From Cellulosimicrobium cellulans (GTDB lineage: Bacteria > Actinomycetota > Actinomycetes > Actinomycetales > Cellulomonadaceae), in NCBI RefSeq assembly GCF_016921195.1, contig NZ_JAFGYF010000005.1, positions 273,508-337,507 on the forward strand: 64,000 bases of DNA, given 5' to 3'. The translations under genes were made by a program, and so were the position numbers. Under the pieces are notes generated by a model. The model ran no database searches and was not told the origin of the DNA. It saw nothing but the letters and a program-made list of their open reading frames with translations. Positions 18,938-29,956 of the stretch are shown piece by piece. Numbering within the stretch: the first letter of the stretch is position 1; each line of letters opens with the position of its first letter.

Positions 18938-19891
18938 TCACGACCCCTCCGTGGACCCCTGCCGCCGGAGCCAGTCGAGGAGAAGGCGGGTGGTCTCCTG
19001 CGGCAGCTCCTGCTGGATCCAGTGGCCGCAGTCCAGCTCCACGACCTCGACGCGCGGGACGAACGCCTCGAGGTTCGGGGCCCTCATGACCGTGTCCCGC
19101 GCGCCGTAGACCATCAGCGCGCGCTGGCGGACGATCGGGTCGACCTCCCTCATCAGCTCCCAGTTGCGGTCCACGTTGCGGTACCAGTTCACGCTCGGGG
19201 TGAACCCCGACGCCTCGAACGCGTCGACGAACACCGCCAGCTCGGCGTCGCTCATCACCGGCTCCCCGCGCGGGGTCTCCGCGTGGGCGAGGTCGAGGAG
19301 CCACGTGCCCGCCTCCGGCTCGGCCGCGGGCTCGCTCGTGCGGTACAGGTTGCGCAGGAACCGGTGGACGTTCGCGTCGAACACGGCGTCCGCCACGCCC
19401 GGCTGACGGTTGAAGTGGACGAAGTACGAGTCGCTGCCGACGACCGCCTCGATGAACGCGAGGGGCGGCACGTCGCCGCGCTCCATGTACGGCACGCTGA
19501 GCGCGACCACCGTGTTCACGCGGGTCGGGTGCAGCACCGCGGCGCTCCACACCACGTTCGCGCCCCAGTCGTGGCCCACGAACGTCGCGTCCTCGTACCC
19601 GTAGTGGTCCAGGAGGCCGACGAGGTCGCCGGTCAGGTGCACGACGTCGTAGTCGGTGACCTCGGCGGGGCGGGACGACCTGCCGAAGCCCCGCTGGTTG
19701 GGGGCGATGACGTGATGGCCGGCGGCCGCGAGCGCCGCCATCTGGTGGCGCCACGAGAACGCCAGCTCCGGCCAGCCGTGGCAGAGGACGACGGGCCGGC
19801 CGGCGTTCTGCTGCCCCGCCTCGAAGACCTCGAGCTCGATGCCGTTGACGGCGACCATGGTCGGTTCGGGAAAGTCGATGGCGTGTGACAC
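18938..19891 (-). CDS. Alpha/beta hydrolase, epoxide hydrolase-like
   Basis: Protein of 317 residues with the oxyanion motif CHGWPE, nucleophile elbow VGHDWGAN with Asp108 as nucleophile, and a C-terminal CGHWIQQE His. Asp in place of Ser at the elbow plus HGWP favour epoxide hydrolase or haloalkane-dehalogenase chemistry over an esterase. The cap region (about 135-225) includes SVPYMERG. GTG 19891 has a GGAAGGA ribosome site. It is divergent from a WYL regulator 111 bases away, which is the likely controller. The natural substrate is unknown. Confidence 0.87.
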   Translation of the reverse strand: MSHAIDFPEPTMVAVNGIELEVFEAGQQNAGRPVVLCHGWPELAFSWRHQMAALAAAGHHVIAPNQRGFGRSSRPAEVTDYDVVHLTGDLVGLLDHYGYEDATFVGHDWGANVVWSAAVLHPTRVNTVVALSVPYMERGDVPPLAFIEAVVGSDSYFVHFNRQPGVADAVFDANVHRFLRNLYRTSEPAAEPEAGTWLLDLAHAETPRGEPVMSDAELAVFVDAFEASGFTPSVNWYRNVDRNWELMREVDPIVRQRALMVYGARDTVMRAPNLEAFVPRVEVVELDCGHWIQQELPQETTRLLLDWLRRQGSTEGS

Positions 19892-19963
19892 GGTGCGGTC
19901 CTTCCGGTGACGTGCCGATGCGCGTGGTGCGGCGATCGATCGGTGCGACCGTACGGACCATCG

Positions 19964-19980
19964 CGGACAGGGGATGTCCG
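19964..19980. promoter_or_regulatory. Inverted repeat in the hydrolase/WYL divergent region
   Basis: CGGACA-GGGGA-TGTCCG, 6-bp arms with a 5-base gap, centred 30 bases before the WYL gene and about 80 before the hydrolase. Its place between a regulator and a divergent gene fits an operator, but short GC-rich inverted repeats are common in this DNA. Confidence 0.35.
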
Positions 19981-20002
19981 TGGTGCGCGGGAGGCTGTGA
20001 CC

Positions 20003-23454
<3,452 letters not shown>

Positions 23455-23457
23455 CCC

Positions 23458-23483
23458 GCGCGACGAGCCGCGGCTCGGCGCGC
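23458..23483. terminator. Hairpin after ligA
   Basis: GCGCG-A-CGAGCCGCGGCTCG-G-CGCGC: a 14-bp palindrome extended by a 5-bp stem after one mismatch, starting 4 bases after the ligA stop. Probable terminator, no U-tract. Confidence 0.5.
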
Positions 23484-23499
23484 ACGTGGGAGATCCCTA

Positions 23500-23765
23500 C
23501 CCGACGGGCGGCCACCGGTGGCGCTCGACGAGGTCGCGGTGCGCGCCGAGCACGTCACCGGCCAGCCGTCGCGCCGCACCCCACCCCGACTCGCCGGCCG
23601 CGGCGCGCACGTCACCCCGGCATCCGACGACGCGAGCACGACGACGCCGTCGACCCCCGCGCGCGCCGCGCCGTCCACGAGGGCGGCGAGCGCGTCGAGG
23701 TCCGGCGTGTCGGCGGCGGTGAGCGGCGTGACGGGACAGGCGAGGAGGTCGTGGAACGAGGTCAC
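23500..23765 (-). pseudogene. Degraded DapA-family (dihydrodipicolinate synthase-like) gene
   Basis: GTG 23765 begins a frame reading MTSFHDLLACPVTPLTAAD, then LDALAALVDGAARAGVDGVVVLASSDAG, the N-terminal first strand and helix of DapA/NanA-type aldolases. After about 50 residues the family pattern is lost. In the next frame a short tail, LAGDVLGAHRDLVERHRWP, then ends at a stop near 23498. I read this as an internally deleted, frameshifted remnant. It lies 40 bases downstream of the ThuA gene on the same strand, so it was probably the second gene of that operon. Confidence 0.5.
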
Positions 23766-23805
23766 GCGCCGAGTGCAGGGAACGCGGCGGGCGGCGAGCA
23801 GGGGG

Positions 23806-24471
23806 TCAGCGGCTCGCCCAGAGGATGCCGCGCTCGACGATCGTGCGGACGGGCGGGACCTCGAGGTCGGCGAGCTGGTGACCTGCCGCGCACACGAAGA
23901 TGCGGCCCGCGCCCCAACGGCGCGTCCAGACGGCGGGGGAGACGACGGGCTCGTGCCAGGGATCGCCGTCGCGCGGGACGATCGTCGTCGTCGCGAGGAC
24001 CTCGTTGTACGAGTCGGCGAGCACCCAGTACTGCTCGGAGTGCAGCGCGATGGAGCTGATGCCCGCGACGATGGGGTGGTCCGCGTGCTCGGGGGCGATC
24101 TCGATCGTGTGGTCGATGAGGTCGTGCGCGTGGGCCGCGAACTGCCCGCCCACCATCTGCAGGTAGTCGGTCGCGAGCCGGAACGAGTCCACGATCCCGC
24201 CGTGCCAGCCGGCGAACCCGGTGCCGTTCGCGACGGCGTTGCGGAGCCCGCGCATCTCGTCCGGGAGGATCTCGCCCATCGTCCAGCACTGCACGACGAG
24301 GTCCATGCTCGCCATGAAGTCCTCGTCGGCGTACGACTCGAGCGATCCCTCGAGCGTCACGTCGTAGCCGGACGCCTCGAGAAAGGGGACGAACAGCTCC
24401 GCCGCCTCCTCGGGTGCGTGCCCAGGCCAACCACCCCGGACCACGAGCGCTCGACGGTCCCGCTCGGTCAT
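23806..24471 (-). CDS. ThuA-like protein, cytosolic
   Basis: Protein of 221 residues covering one ThuA domain (glutamine-amidotransferase-like flavodoxin fold): ALVVRGGWPGHAPEEA, MDLVVQCWTMGEI, NGTGFAGWHGGIVDSF, GGQFAAHAHD and GRIFVCAAGHQLADL. There is no signal peptide. In rhizobia ThuA works with the Gfo/Idh/MocA dehydrogenase ThuB in 3-keto-disaccharide metabolism; its exact reaction is unclear. ATG 24471 has a perfect GAGGAGG site. It lies downstream of the ROK gene on the same strand with a 70-base gap, and faces a locus with three secreted ThuA fusions. Confidence 0.85.
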   Translation of the reverse strand: MTERDRRALVVRGGWPGHAPEEAAELFVPFLEASGYDVTLEGSLESYADEDFMASMDLVVQCWTMGEILPDEMRGLRNAVANGTGFAGWHGGIVDSFRLATDYLQMVGGQFAAHAHDLIDHTIEIAPEHADHPIVAGISSIALHSEQYWVLADSYNEVLATTTIVPRDGDPWHEPVVSPAVWTRRWGAGRIFVCAAGHQLADLEVPPVRTIVERGILWASR

Positions 24472-24541
24472 GACTCCTCCTCGTGCCTCGTCACACTCGT
24501 CACGCCCGCGTGTCGCGGGCAGCGGCCCCCGGCGACCGCGC

Positions 24542-25723
24542 TCAGGCGATGAGCGCGTCGATCGCTGCGGGCGAGAGTACGTGATCCACGGCCATGGCGC
24601 TCGCACCGAGCACGCCGGCCTGGCCGCGGGCCTGCGAGGTGACGATGCGCAGGTGCTGCGTCGCGAGGGGGAGCGACCGCTGGTACACGATCTCGCGGAT
24701 ACCCGCGATGAGGTGCTCGCCCGCCTCGGCCACGATGCCGCCGATGACGATGAGCGAGGGGTTGAGCAGGCTCACGCACGCCGCGAGCACCGAGCCGATG
24801 TCGCGTCCGGCCTGGCGCACGGCCTGGCTCGCGGCGAGGTCGCCGCCGCGCACGAGCGCGACGACGTCGGCGCTGTTCGTCGCGTCGAGGCCCGCGGCGG
24901 CGAGCGCGGCGGCGACGGCCTGCCCGCTCGCGACCGCCTCGAGGCACCCGACGTTCCCGCAGCGGCAGGGGACGTCGGCCGCGCTCGGGACGGCGACGTG
25001 TCCGATGTCGCCGGCGGCGCCCTGCGCGCCGCGGCGCAGCTCGCCGTCGGCGATGATGCCGGAGCCGATGCCCGTGGCCACCTTGACGAACAGCATGTCG
25101 GTGACGGCCGGCCAGGCGGTCCGGTGCTCGCCGAGCGCCATGATGTTCACGTCGTTGTCGACCAGGACGGACGCGTTGAACCGCTTCTGCAGGATGCCGG
25201 GGACGTCGACGTCGTCCCACGCGGGCATGATCGGCGGGTTGATGGGGCGGCCGGTCGAGTGCTCGACCGGCCCGGGCAGGCCGACGCCGACGCTCACGAG
25301 GTCGTCGATGCTGCGCCCGGTCGTCGCGACGAGCTTCTCGCCCGTGTCCGCGACCCACGACAGCACGACCTCCGGGCCGTCCGCGATCGCGAGCGCAGCG
25401 TCGGTCTCCGCGAGCACGTTGGACGCGAGGTCGGTCACGGCGAGGCGTGCGTGCGTGGCGCCGAGGTCGACGGCGAGCACGATGCGTGCCTCAGGGCTGA
25501 AGGCGAAGGTCACGGGCGGTCGACCGCCCGTCGAGCTCGCCTCTCCCGCGGGGGCGATGAGGCCCGCCGACATGAGGAGGTCGATCCGGGCGGCGATGGT
25601 GGATCGCGCCTGCCCCGTGATCGCTGCGAGGTCCGCGCGCGTGCGCGGCTGACCGTCCCGGAGCAGCTGGAACATGTCGCCGGCGCCGGTCGGGCGCGGC
25701 GCGAACTTCAGCAGTTCCTCCAT
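24542..25723 (-). CDS. ROK-family transcriptional repressor
   Basis: Protein of 393 residues. A MarR-like winged helix (about 15-65, LRDGQPRTRADLAAITGQ then IAARIDLLMSAGL) precedes a sugar-kinase-like ROK domain with LAVDLGATHARLAV, SVGVGLPGPVEH and the zinc motif CRCGNVGCLEAVASG. Such proteins bind a sugar or sugar phosphate and leave DNA. ATG 25723 is taken; GTG 25729 is in frame. It is divergent from the first ABC operon, and the shared inverted repeats at 25784, 26091 and 38648 are its likely targets. It may be transcribed together with the ThuA gene. Confidence 0.9.
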   Translation of the reverse strand: MEELLKFAPRPTGAGDMFQLLRDGQPRTRADLAAITGQARSTIAARIDLLMSAGLIAPAGEASSTGGRPPVTFAFSPEARIVLAVDLGATHARLAVTDLASNVLAETDAALAIADGPEVVLSWVADTGEKLVATTGRSIDDLVSVGVGLPGPVEHSTGRPINPPIMPAWDDVDVPGILQKRFNASVLVDNDVNIMALGEHRTAWPAVTDMLFVKVATGIGSGIIADGELRRGAQGAAGDIGHVAVPSAADVPCRCGNVGCLEAVASGQAVAAALAAAGLDATNSADVVALVRGGDLAASQAVRQAGRDIGSVLAACVSLLNPSLIVIGGIVAEAGEHLIAGIREIVYQRSLPLATQHLRIVTSQARGQAGVLGASAMAVDHVLSPAAIDALIA

Positions 25724-25783
25724 GGGCACAGTGAATCACGGAGCCTCTCGTCGGTCGTCCGTACATGCCGGACGAGTCATCGG

Positions 25784-25819
25784 CTTTTGCTTGACGATCG
25801 CCAAAAGGTACCCTACTGT
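25784..25819 (+). promoter_or_regulatory. Promoter P1 with putative ROK operator
   Basis: Inverted repeat CTTTTG (25784-25789) N12 CAAAAG (25802-25807) overlaps -35 TTGACG (25791-25796). A 17-base spacer leads to -10 TACTGT (25814-25819). The start of transcription would be near 25826, about 300 bases before the first gene, so this promoter makes a long leader or a short RNA. A repressor bound here would cover the -35 box. Confidence 0.7.
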
Positions 25820-26090
25820 CCCCTCCCAAGGCGACATGGACGTCGTCGGAAGGTGTGGAGGTCCGAGGAAGGGCCTCTCGTCCGGGCGGACACCGCCCCT
25901 CATCGTCTCGTGCAGACCCGACCGCAGGCCGACTTCCGCCCGTCGTGGCTCGTCACCGCCCCGTCACGACACGACTCCGATCCGTGCTGCGCCGCGGGCC
26001 CGGCAGCCGTGGGGAGCGTTCCCACCGGTCGTTCGAGGGCTGCTCACTTTTGCTGGTAACGAAGTTGTAACGGCGGCAAAAGACCGAGAC

Positions 26091-26126
26091 CTTATGATTG
26101 ACCGTCGTCAAAAGGTCCGCTAGGTT
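26091..26126 (+). promoter_or_regulatory. Promoter P2 with putative ROK operator, ABC operon 1
   Basis: CTTATG (26091-26096) N12 CAAAAG (26109-26114) overlaps -35 TTGACC (26098-26103); a 17-base spacer leads to -10 TAGGTT (26121-26126). ATG 26133 comes 6 bases later with no ribosome site, so the message is probably leaderless. Confidence 0.75.
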
Positions 26127-26132
26127 CACCGC

Positions 26133-27653
26133 ATGGTCACCGCAGACCCTCCCCAGCCGCTCCTGCAGATGCAGGGCATCGTCAAGGTCTTCCCCGGGGC
26201 TCGAGCGCTCGACGGCGTCGATCTCGAGATCCTCCCGGGCGAGGTCCACTGCCTCCTCGGGCAGAACGGCGCCGGCAAGTCCACCCTCATCAAGGTGCTC
26301 GCCGGTGCCCACCAGCCCACCGAGGGCCAGATCCTCCTCGACGGCGAGCCCATCACGATCTCCGACCCCGTCGCCGCGCTGCGGCACGGCGTCGCGACGA
26401 TGTACCAGGAGCTCGACGTCGTCGACGGCCTGACCGTCGCGGAGAACGTCTACCTCGGGCACGAGCTCGCGACGCTCGGGTTCTCCCAGCGCCGCGAGGC
26501 GGTGCGCAAGACGCGCGAGCTGCTCAAGCGGCTCGGGCACTCGGAGATCTCGCCGACCAAGGAGGTCGAGCACCTCTCGGCCGCGGGCAAGCAGATCGTC
26601 TCCATGGCGCGGGCGCTGTCGCACGACGCGCGCGTCATCATCATGGACGAGCCGTCGGCGGTCCTCGACTCCGAGGAGGTGGGCAACCTCTTCCGTGTGG
26701 TCAAGGAGCTGACGAAGGCGGGAGTCGCCGTCGTCTACATCTCCCACCGGCTCGAGGAGATCCGCGAGATCGGCGACCGCATCACCGTCCTCAAGGACGG
26801 CCGGACCGTCGCGCAGAACCTCCCCGTCTCCGAGACGCCGACGGCCAAGCTCATCACCCTCATGACCGGGCGATCGGTCGAGTACGTGTTCCCGGAGACC
26901 GACGGCCCTGCCGAGGACGCCCCGGTCGTGCTCGACGTCGAGGGCCTCGCCCTGCGCGGGGTGTTCGAGGACGTGTCGCTCCAGGTGCGGGCCGGGGAGA
27001 TCGTCGGTCTCGCCGGCCTGGTCGGCGCCGGCCGCTCCGAGATCATCGAGACGATCTACGGCGCACGTCGTGCGACCGCGGGCACGGTGACCGTCGACTC
27101 CAAGCGCCTGCGGGTCGGCTCGGTCGCCGCCGCGGTGGACGCGGGGATCGGGCTCGCACCCGAGGAGCGCAAGAGCCAGGGCCTGCTCCTCGACGAGCCC
27201 GTCTACCGTAACGTCACCCTCTCGACGTTCGCACGCTTCGCGCGCGGTGGCCTCCTCGACGAGGGGGCCGAGCGCAAGGCGGCCAAGGAGCAGGCCGACT
27301 CGCTCGAGCTGCGTCCCGCCGGCGTCGACCGCGCGATCCGCACGCTCTCGGGCGGCAACCAGCAGAAGGCGATGCTCGCCCGCTGGCTCGTCCACGGCTG
27401 CCGCGTCCTGCTCCTCGACGAGCCGACGCGCGGCGTCGACGTCGGCGCGCGCGCCGAGATCTACGCCCTCATCCGCAGGCTCGCCGACGAGGGCGCCGCC
27501 GTCGTCGTCGTGTCCAGCGAGATCCCCGAAGTCCTCGGCCTCGCCGACCGCGTCCTCGTCGTCTCCGAGGGTCGCGTCGTCCACGAGGGGCCCTCGAGCT
27601 CCATCGACGAGCACCAGGTGCTCGACATGGTCATGGAAGGAAGTGTCGCGTGA
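26133..27653 (+). CDS. Sugar ABC transporter ATPase (RbsA/MglA type)
   Basis: Protein of 506 residues with two fused ATPase domains, as in ribose/galactose-type importers. Domain 1 has Walker A GQNGAGKSTLI, signature LSAAGKQIVSMARAL and Walker B VIIMDEPSAVL. Domain 2 has a degenerate Walker A region (GLVGAGRSEI), signature LSGGNQQKAMLARWL and LLLDEPTRGVDVGA. This asymmetry is normal for the group. ATG 26133 is just after promoter P2 and is probably leaderless. The stop overlaps the permease start by GTGA. It energises uptake by the permease and binding protein that follow. Confidence 0.94.
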   Translation: MVTADPPQPLLQMQGIVKVFPGARALDGVDLEILPGEVHCLLGQNGAGKSTLIKVLAGAHQPTEGQILLDGEPITISDPVAALRHGVATMYQELDVVDGLTVAENVYLGHELATLGFSQRREAVRKTRELLKRLGHSEISPTKEVEHLSAAGKQIVSMARALSHDARVIIMDEPSAVLDSEEVGNLFRVVKELTKAGVAVVYISHRLEEIREIGDRITVLKDGRTVAQNLPVSETPTAKLITLMTGRSVEYVFPETDGPAEDAPVVLDVEGLALRGVFEDVSLQVRAGEIVGLAGLVGAGRSEIIETIYGARRATAGTVTVDSKRLRVGSVAAAVDAGIGLAPEERKSQGLLLDEPVYRNVTLSTFARFARGGLLDEGAERKAAKEQADSLELRPAGVDRAIRTLSGGNQQKAMLARWLVHGCRVLLLDEPTRGVDVGARAEIYALIRRLADEGAAVVVVSSEIPEVLGLADRVLVVSEGRVVHEGPSSSIDEHQVLDMVMEGSVA

Positions 27654-28690
27654 GCGAGCAGCAGGTGTCGGCCTCGATGCCGACGAAGAAGCCGGACGCC
27701 GACGAGTCGGCCCGGGTCGAGAAGGCGGCGGGCGAACGCCGACGGACCGGGTTCCTGTCCGGGGCGGCGGGTCGGAACATCGGCCTCGTCGTCGCGCTCC
27801 TGCTCCTGTGCGTCGTGGGCTTCGCGACGGGTGGCGAGCGGTTCCTGAGCGTCAGCAACCTCATGACCATCCTCAGCCTCGGGTCGGTCACGGGCGTCGT
27901 GGCCATCGGGATGACGTTCGTCATCACGACGGGGGGCATCGACCTCTCGGTCGGCTCCGTGCTCGGCCTCGCCTCCGTCTGGGCGACCACGCTCGCTACC
28001 CAGTCGTACGGGTGGGTCGTCATGGTCATCTGCGCCCTCGCGGTCGGTATCGGTGCCGGGCTCCTCAACGGCGTGATCATCGCCTACGGAAGGGTCGTGG
28101 CGTTCATCGCGACGCTCGCGATGCTCGTCGCGGCACGCGGCCTCGCCGAGCTCATCGCGCAGAAGCGCACGCAGATCGTCCAGGTCGACGCGTTCAACGA
28201 CGTCTTCCGGGGCAACCTCCTCGGCGTCCCGAAGATCGTGTGGATCTTCGCGCTCGTCGCCGTGCTCGGCTGGTTCCTCTTCAACCGCACGACGTTCGGC
28301 CGCCGGACGGTCGCCGTCGGCGGCAACGCCGAGGCCGCCCGCCTCGCGGGCATCAAGGTCAAGCGCCACCTCGTCTACGTCTACGCGCTGTCCGGGCTCA
28401 CCGCCGGCATCGCCGGCGTCATGATCCTCGCCCGCACGAGCGCCGGCTCCTCGACCAACGGCCTGCTCCTCGAGCTCGACACCATCGCCGCGGTCGTCGT
28501 CGGCGGCACCCTCCTCGCGGGTGGTCGCGGCACGATCGTCGGCACGGTCCTGGGCGTGCTGATCTTCACGACGCTCACGAACGTCTTCATCATCAACAAC
28601 ATCGACAGCTCGGTCCAGCAGATCGCCAAGGGCGCGATCATCGTCGGCGCGGTCCTGCTCCAGCAGCGCCTCTCCCGACGAACGACCTAG
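27650..28690 (+). CDS. Sugar ABC transporter permease (BPD_transp_2)
   Basis: Protein of 346 residues, about nine to ten membrane helices after a 40-residue polar N-terminus. Family blocks are GMTFVITTGGIDLSVGSVLGL, NGVIIAYGRVVAFIATLAM, VAVGGNAEAARLAGI and VVGGTLLAGGRGTIVGTVLG, all typical of RbsC/XylH permeases. It is the only permease of this operon, so it should act as a homodimer. GTG 27650 overlaps the ATPase stop, giving coupled translation. No terminator separates it from the binding-protein gene 88 bases on. Confidence 0.94.
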   Translation: MSEQQVSASMPTKKPDADESARVEKAAGERRRTGFLSGAAGRNIGLVVALLLLCVVGFATGGERFLSVSNLMTILSLGSVTGVVAIGMTFVITTGGIDLSVGSVLGLASVWATTLATQSYGWVVMVICALAVGIGAGLLNGVIIAYGRVVAFIATLAMLVAARGLAELIAQKRTQIVQVDAFNDVFRGNLLGVPKIVWIFALVAVLGWFLFNRTTFGRRTVAVGGNAEAARLAGIKVKRHLVYVYALSGLTAGIAGVMILARTSAGSSTNGLLLELDTIAAVVVGGTLLAGGRGTIVGTVLGVLIFTTLTNVFIINNIDSSVQQIAKGAIIVGAVLLQQRLSRRTT

Positions 28691-28778
28691 CCGGTCGGAC
28701 CACCCGGTCGTCCCTCGCACCACCCACCCCCACAGTTCCGCAGAGTTCCTCCAGCAGGACAGCATCGAAGGAGATCCC

Positions 28779-29846
28779 ATGTCCGCACGTACCACCCTCC
28801 GCCGTCGCATCACGCTCGCGACGGTCTCGGCTGCCTCGATCGCCCTGGTCGCCGCGGCCTGCACGTCGAACACCCCGACCACCGAGGAGACCGGCGACGG
28901 GGGCGGGGGCGGGAGCGCGAACGAGGCCGTCTCCGACAACGACGCCCCCGGCGACCCGATCGTCATCGGCTTCTCGGCCCCCGCCGCCGACCACGGCTGG
29001 ATGGGCGCCATCACGACCGCCGCCGAGGCCGAGGCCGCGGAGTACGAGGACGTCGAGCTCCGCGTGGCCGACGGCACGAACGACGTCAACGTCCAGATCA
29101 GCCAGATCGAGGGCTTCATCAACGACGGCGTCGACGCGATCGTGCTCCTGCCGTTCGACGGCGCGGCGCTCACCGAGGTCGCGACCAAGGCGATGGAGGC
29201 CGGGATCCCCGTCATCAACGTCGACCGCGAGTTCTCCAGCCCGTTCGCCGCGCGCACCACGGTGCTCGGCGACAACTACGGCATGGGCGTGAGCGCCGGC
29301 CAGTACATCTGCGAGCAGCTCGGGGACAACCCCGACGCCGTCGTCGCGGAGATCGCGGGCATCGACTCGCTGCCCCTCACGCAGGACCGCAGCCAGGGCT
29401 TCGCGGACGCGCTGTCCGACTGCGGCCTCGACGTCGACAACCGCGTCGCCGCCGACTTCACCGTCCAGGGCGGCGAGGCCGCGACCGCCAACCTGCTCCA
29501 GGCCGCGCCGCAGATCGACGCCATCTGGAACCACGACGACGACCAGGGCGTCGGCGTGCTCTCCGCGATCGAGAACGCGGGCCGCGACGAGTTCTTCATG
29601 GTCGGCGGCGCCGGCTCGAAGCAGGTCATGGAGCACATCCAGGCCGGCGACTCGGTCCTCCAGGCGACCGTCGTCTACCCGTCGACCCAGGCCGCGGACG
29701 GCATCAAGCTCGCCCGTCTCGTCGCGCACGAGAAGAACATGAGCGACCTCGCTTCGTCCGGCGTCCCGCGCACCGTCCAGCTCTACGCGCCGGTCGTGAC
29801 CAAGGACAACGTCGACCAGTACCTGCCCACGGCGTTCCAGTCCTGA
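28779..29846 (+). CDS. Sugar-binding lipoprotein of ABC importer 1
   Basis: Protein of 355 residues with a lipoprotein signal (basic RTTLRRR, hydrophobic stretch, then LVAAACTSN with the lipid Cys near residue 27) and a Gly/Glu-rich linker. The Peripla_BP_4 (ribose-binding-like) domain shows IGFSAPAADHGWMGAITT, LLPFDGAALTEVATKAM, GIPVINVDREF, DDDQGVGVLSAIENAG and VVYPSTQAADGI. ATG 28779 has a GAAGGAG site. It captures a sugar outside the membrane for the permease upstream. A large hairpin follows the stop, which probably protects this message so that more binding protein than permease is made. Confidence 0.92.
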   Translation: MSARTTLRRRITLATVSAASIALVAAACTSNTPTTEETGDGGGGGSANEAVSDNDAPGDPIVIGFSAPAADHGWMGAITTAAEAEAAEYEDVELRVADGTNDVNVQISQIEGFINDGVDAIVLLPFDGAALTEVATKAMEAGIPVINVDREFSSPFAARTTVLGDNYGMGVSAGQYICEQLGDNPDAVVAEIAGIDSLPLTQDRSQGFADALSDCGLDVDNRVAADFTVQGGEAATANLLQAAPQIDAIWNHDDDQGVGVLSAIENAGRDEFFMVGGAGSKQVMEHIQAGDSVLQATVVYPSTQAADGIKLARLVAHEKNMSDLASSGVPRTVQLYAPVVTKDNVDQYLPTAFQS

Positions 29847-29882
29847 CGGACCGGTCCCGCACCTCGCAGGAAGAACGCGGAC

Positions 29883-29929
29883 CACGCCCACGGTCCGCCC
29901 GGGTGACCCCCGGCCGGACCGTGGGCGTG
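29883..29929 (+). terminator. Intra-operon hairpin after binding-protein gene
   Basis: 15-bp stem CACGCCCACGGTCCG (29883-29897) against CGGACCGTGGGCGTG (29915-29929), 17-nt loop. It lies between the binding protein (stop 29846) and the next gene (start 29957), so it is more likely a partial terminator or mRNA-stabilising hairpin than the end of the operon. Confidence 0.6.
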
Positions 29930-29956
29930 CGCCGTGAGAAGCACGGAAGGAACGTC

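Larger units (their letters stand above)
25724..26132. other. Regulatory region between ROK gene and ABC operon
   Basis: This 409-base gap contains two promoter/operator units of the same design (25784-25819 and 26091-26126). It also has a 7-bp-arm inverted repeat TCGTCCG-N7-CGGACGA (25755-25775) just before the ROK gene, and loose half-sites CTTTTG at 26047 and CAAAAG at 26077. I see no convincing gene: the frame from ATG 25835 is low-complexity and poorly started. Confidence 0.7.

Noticed and set aside
25835..26123. Small gene behind promoter P1
   Set aside because: Low-complexity Arg/Pro protein, weak ribosome site, and it would run through promoter P2 and its operator.
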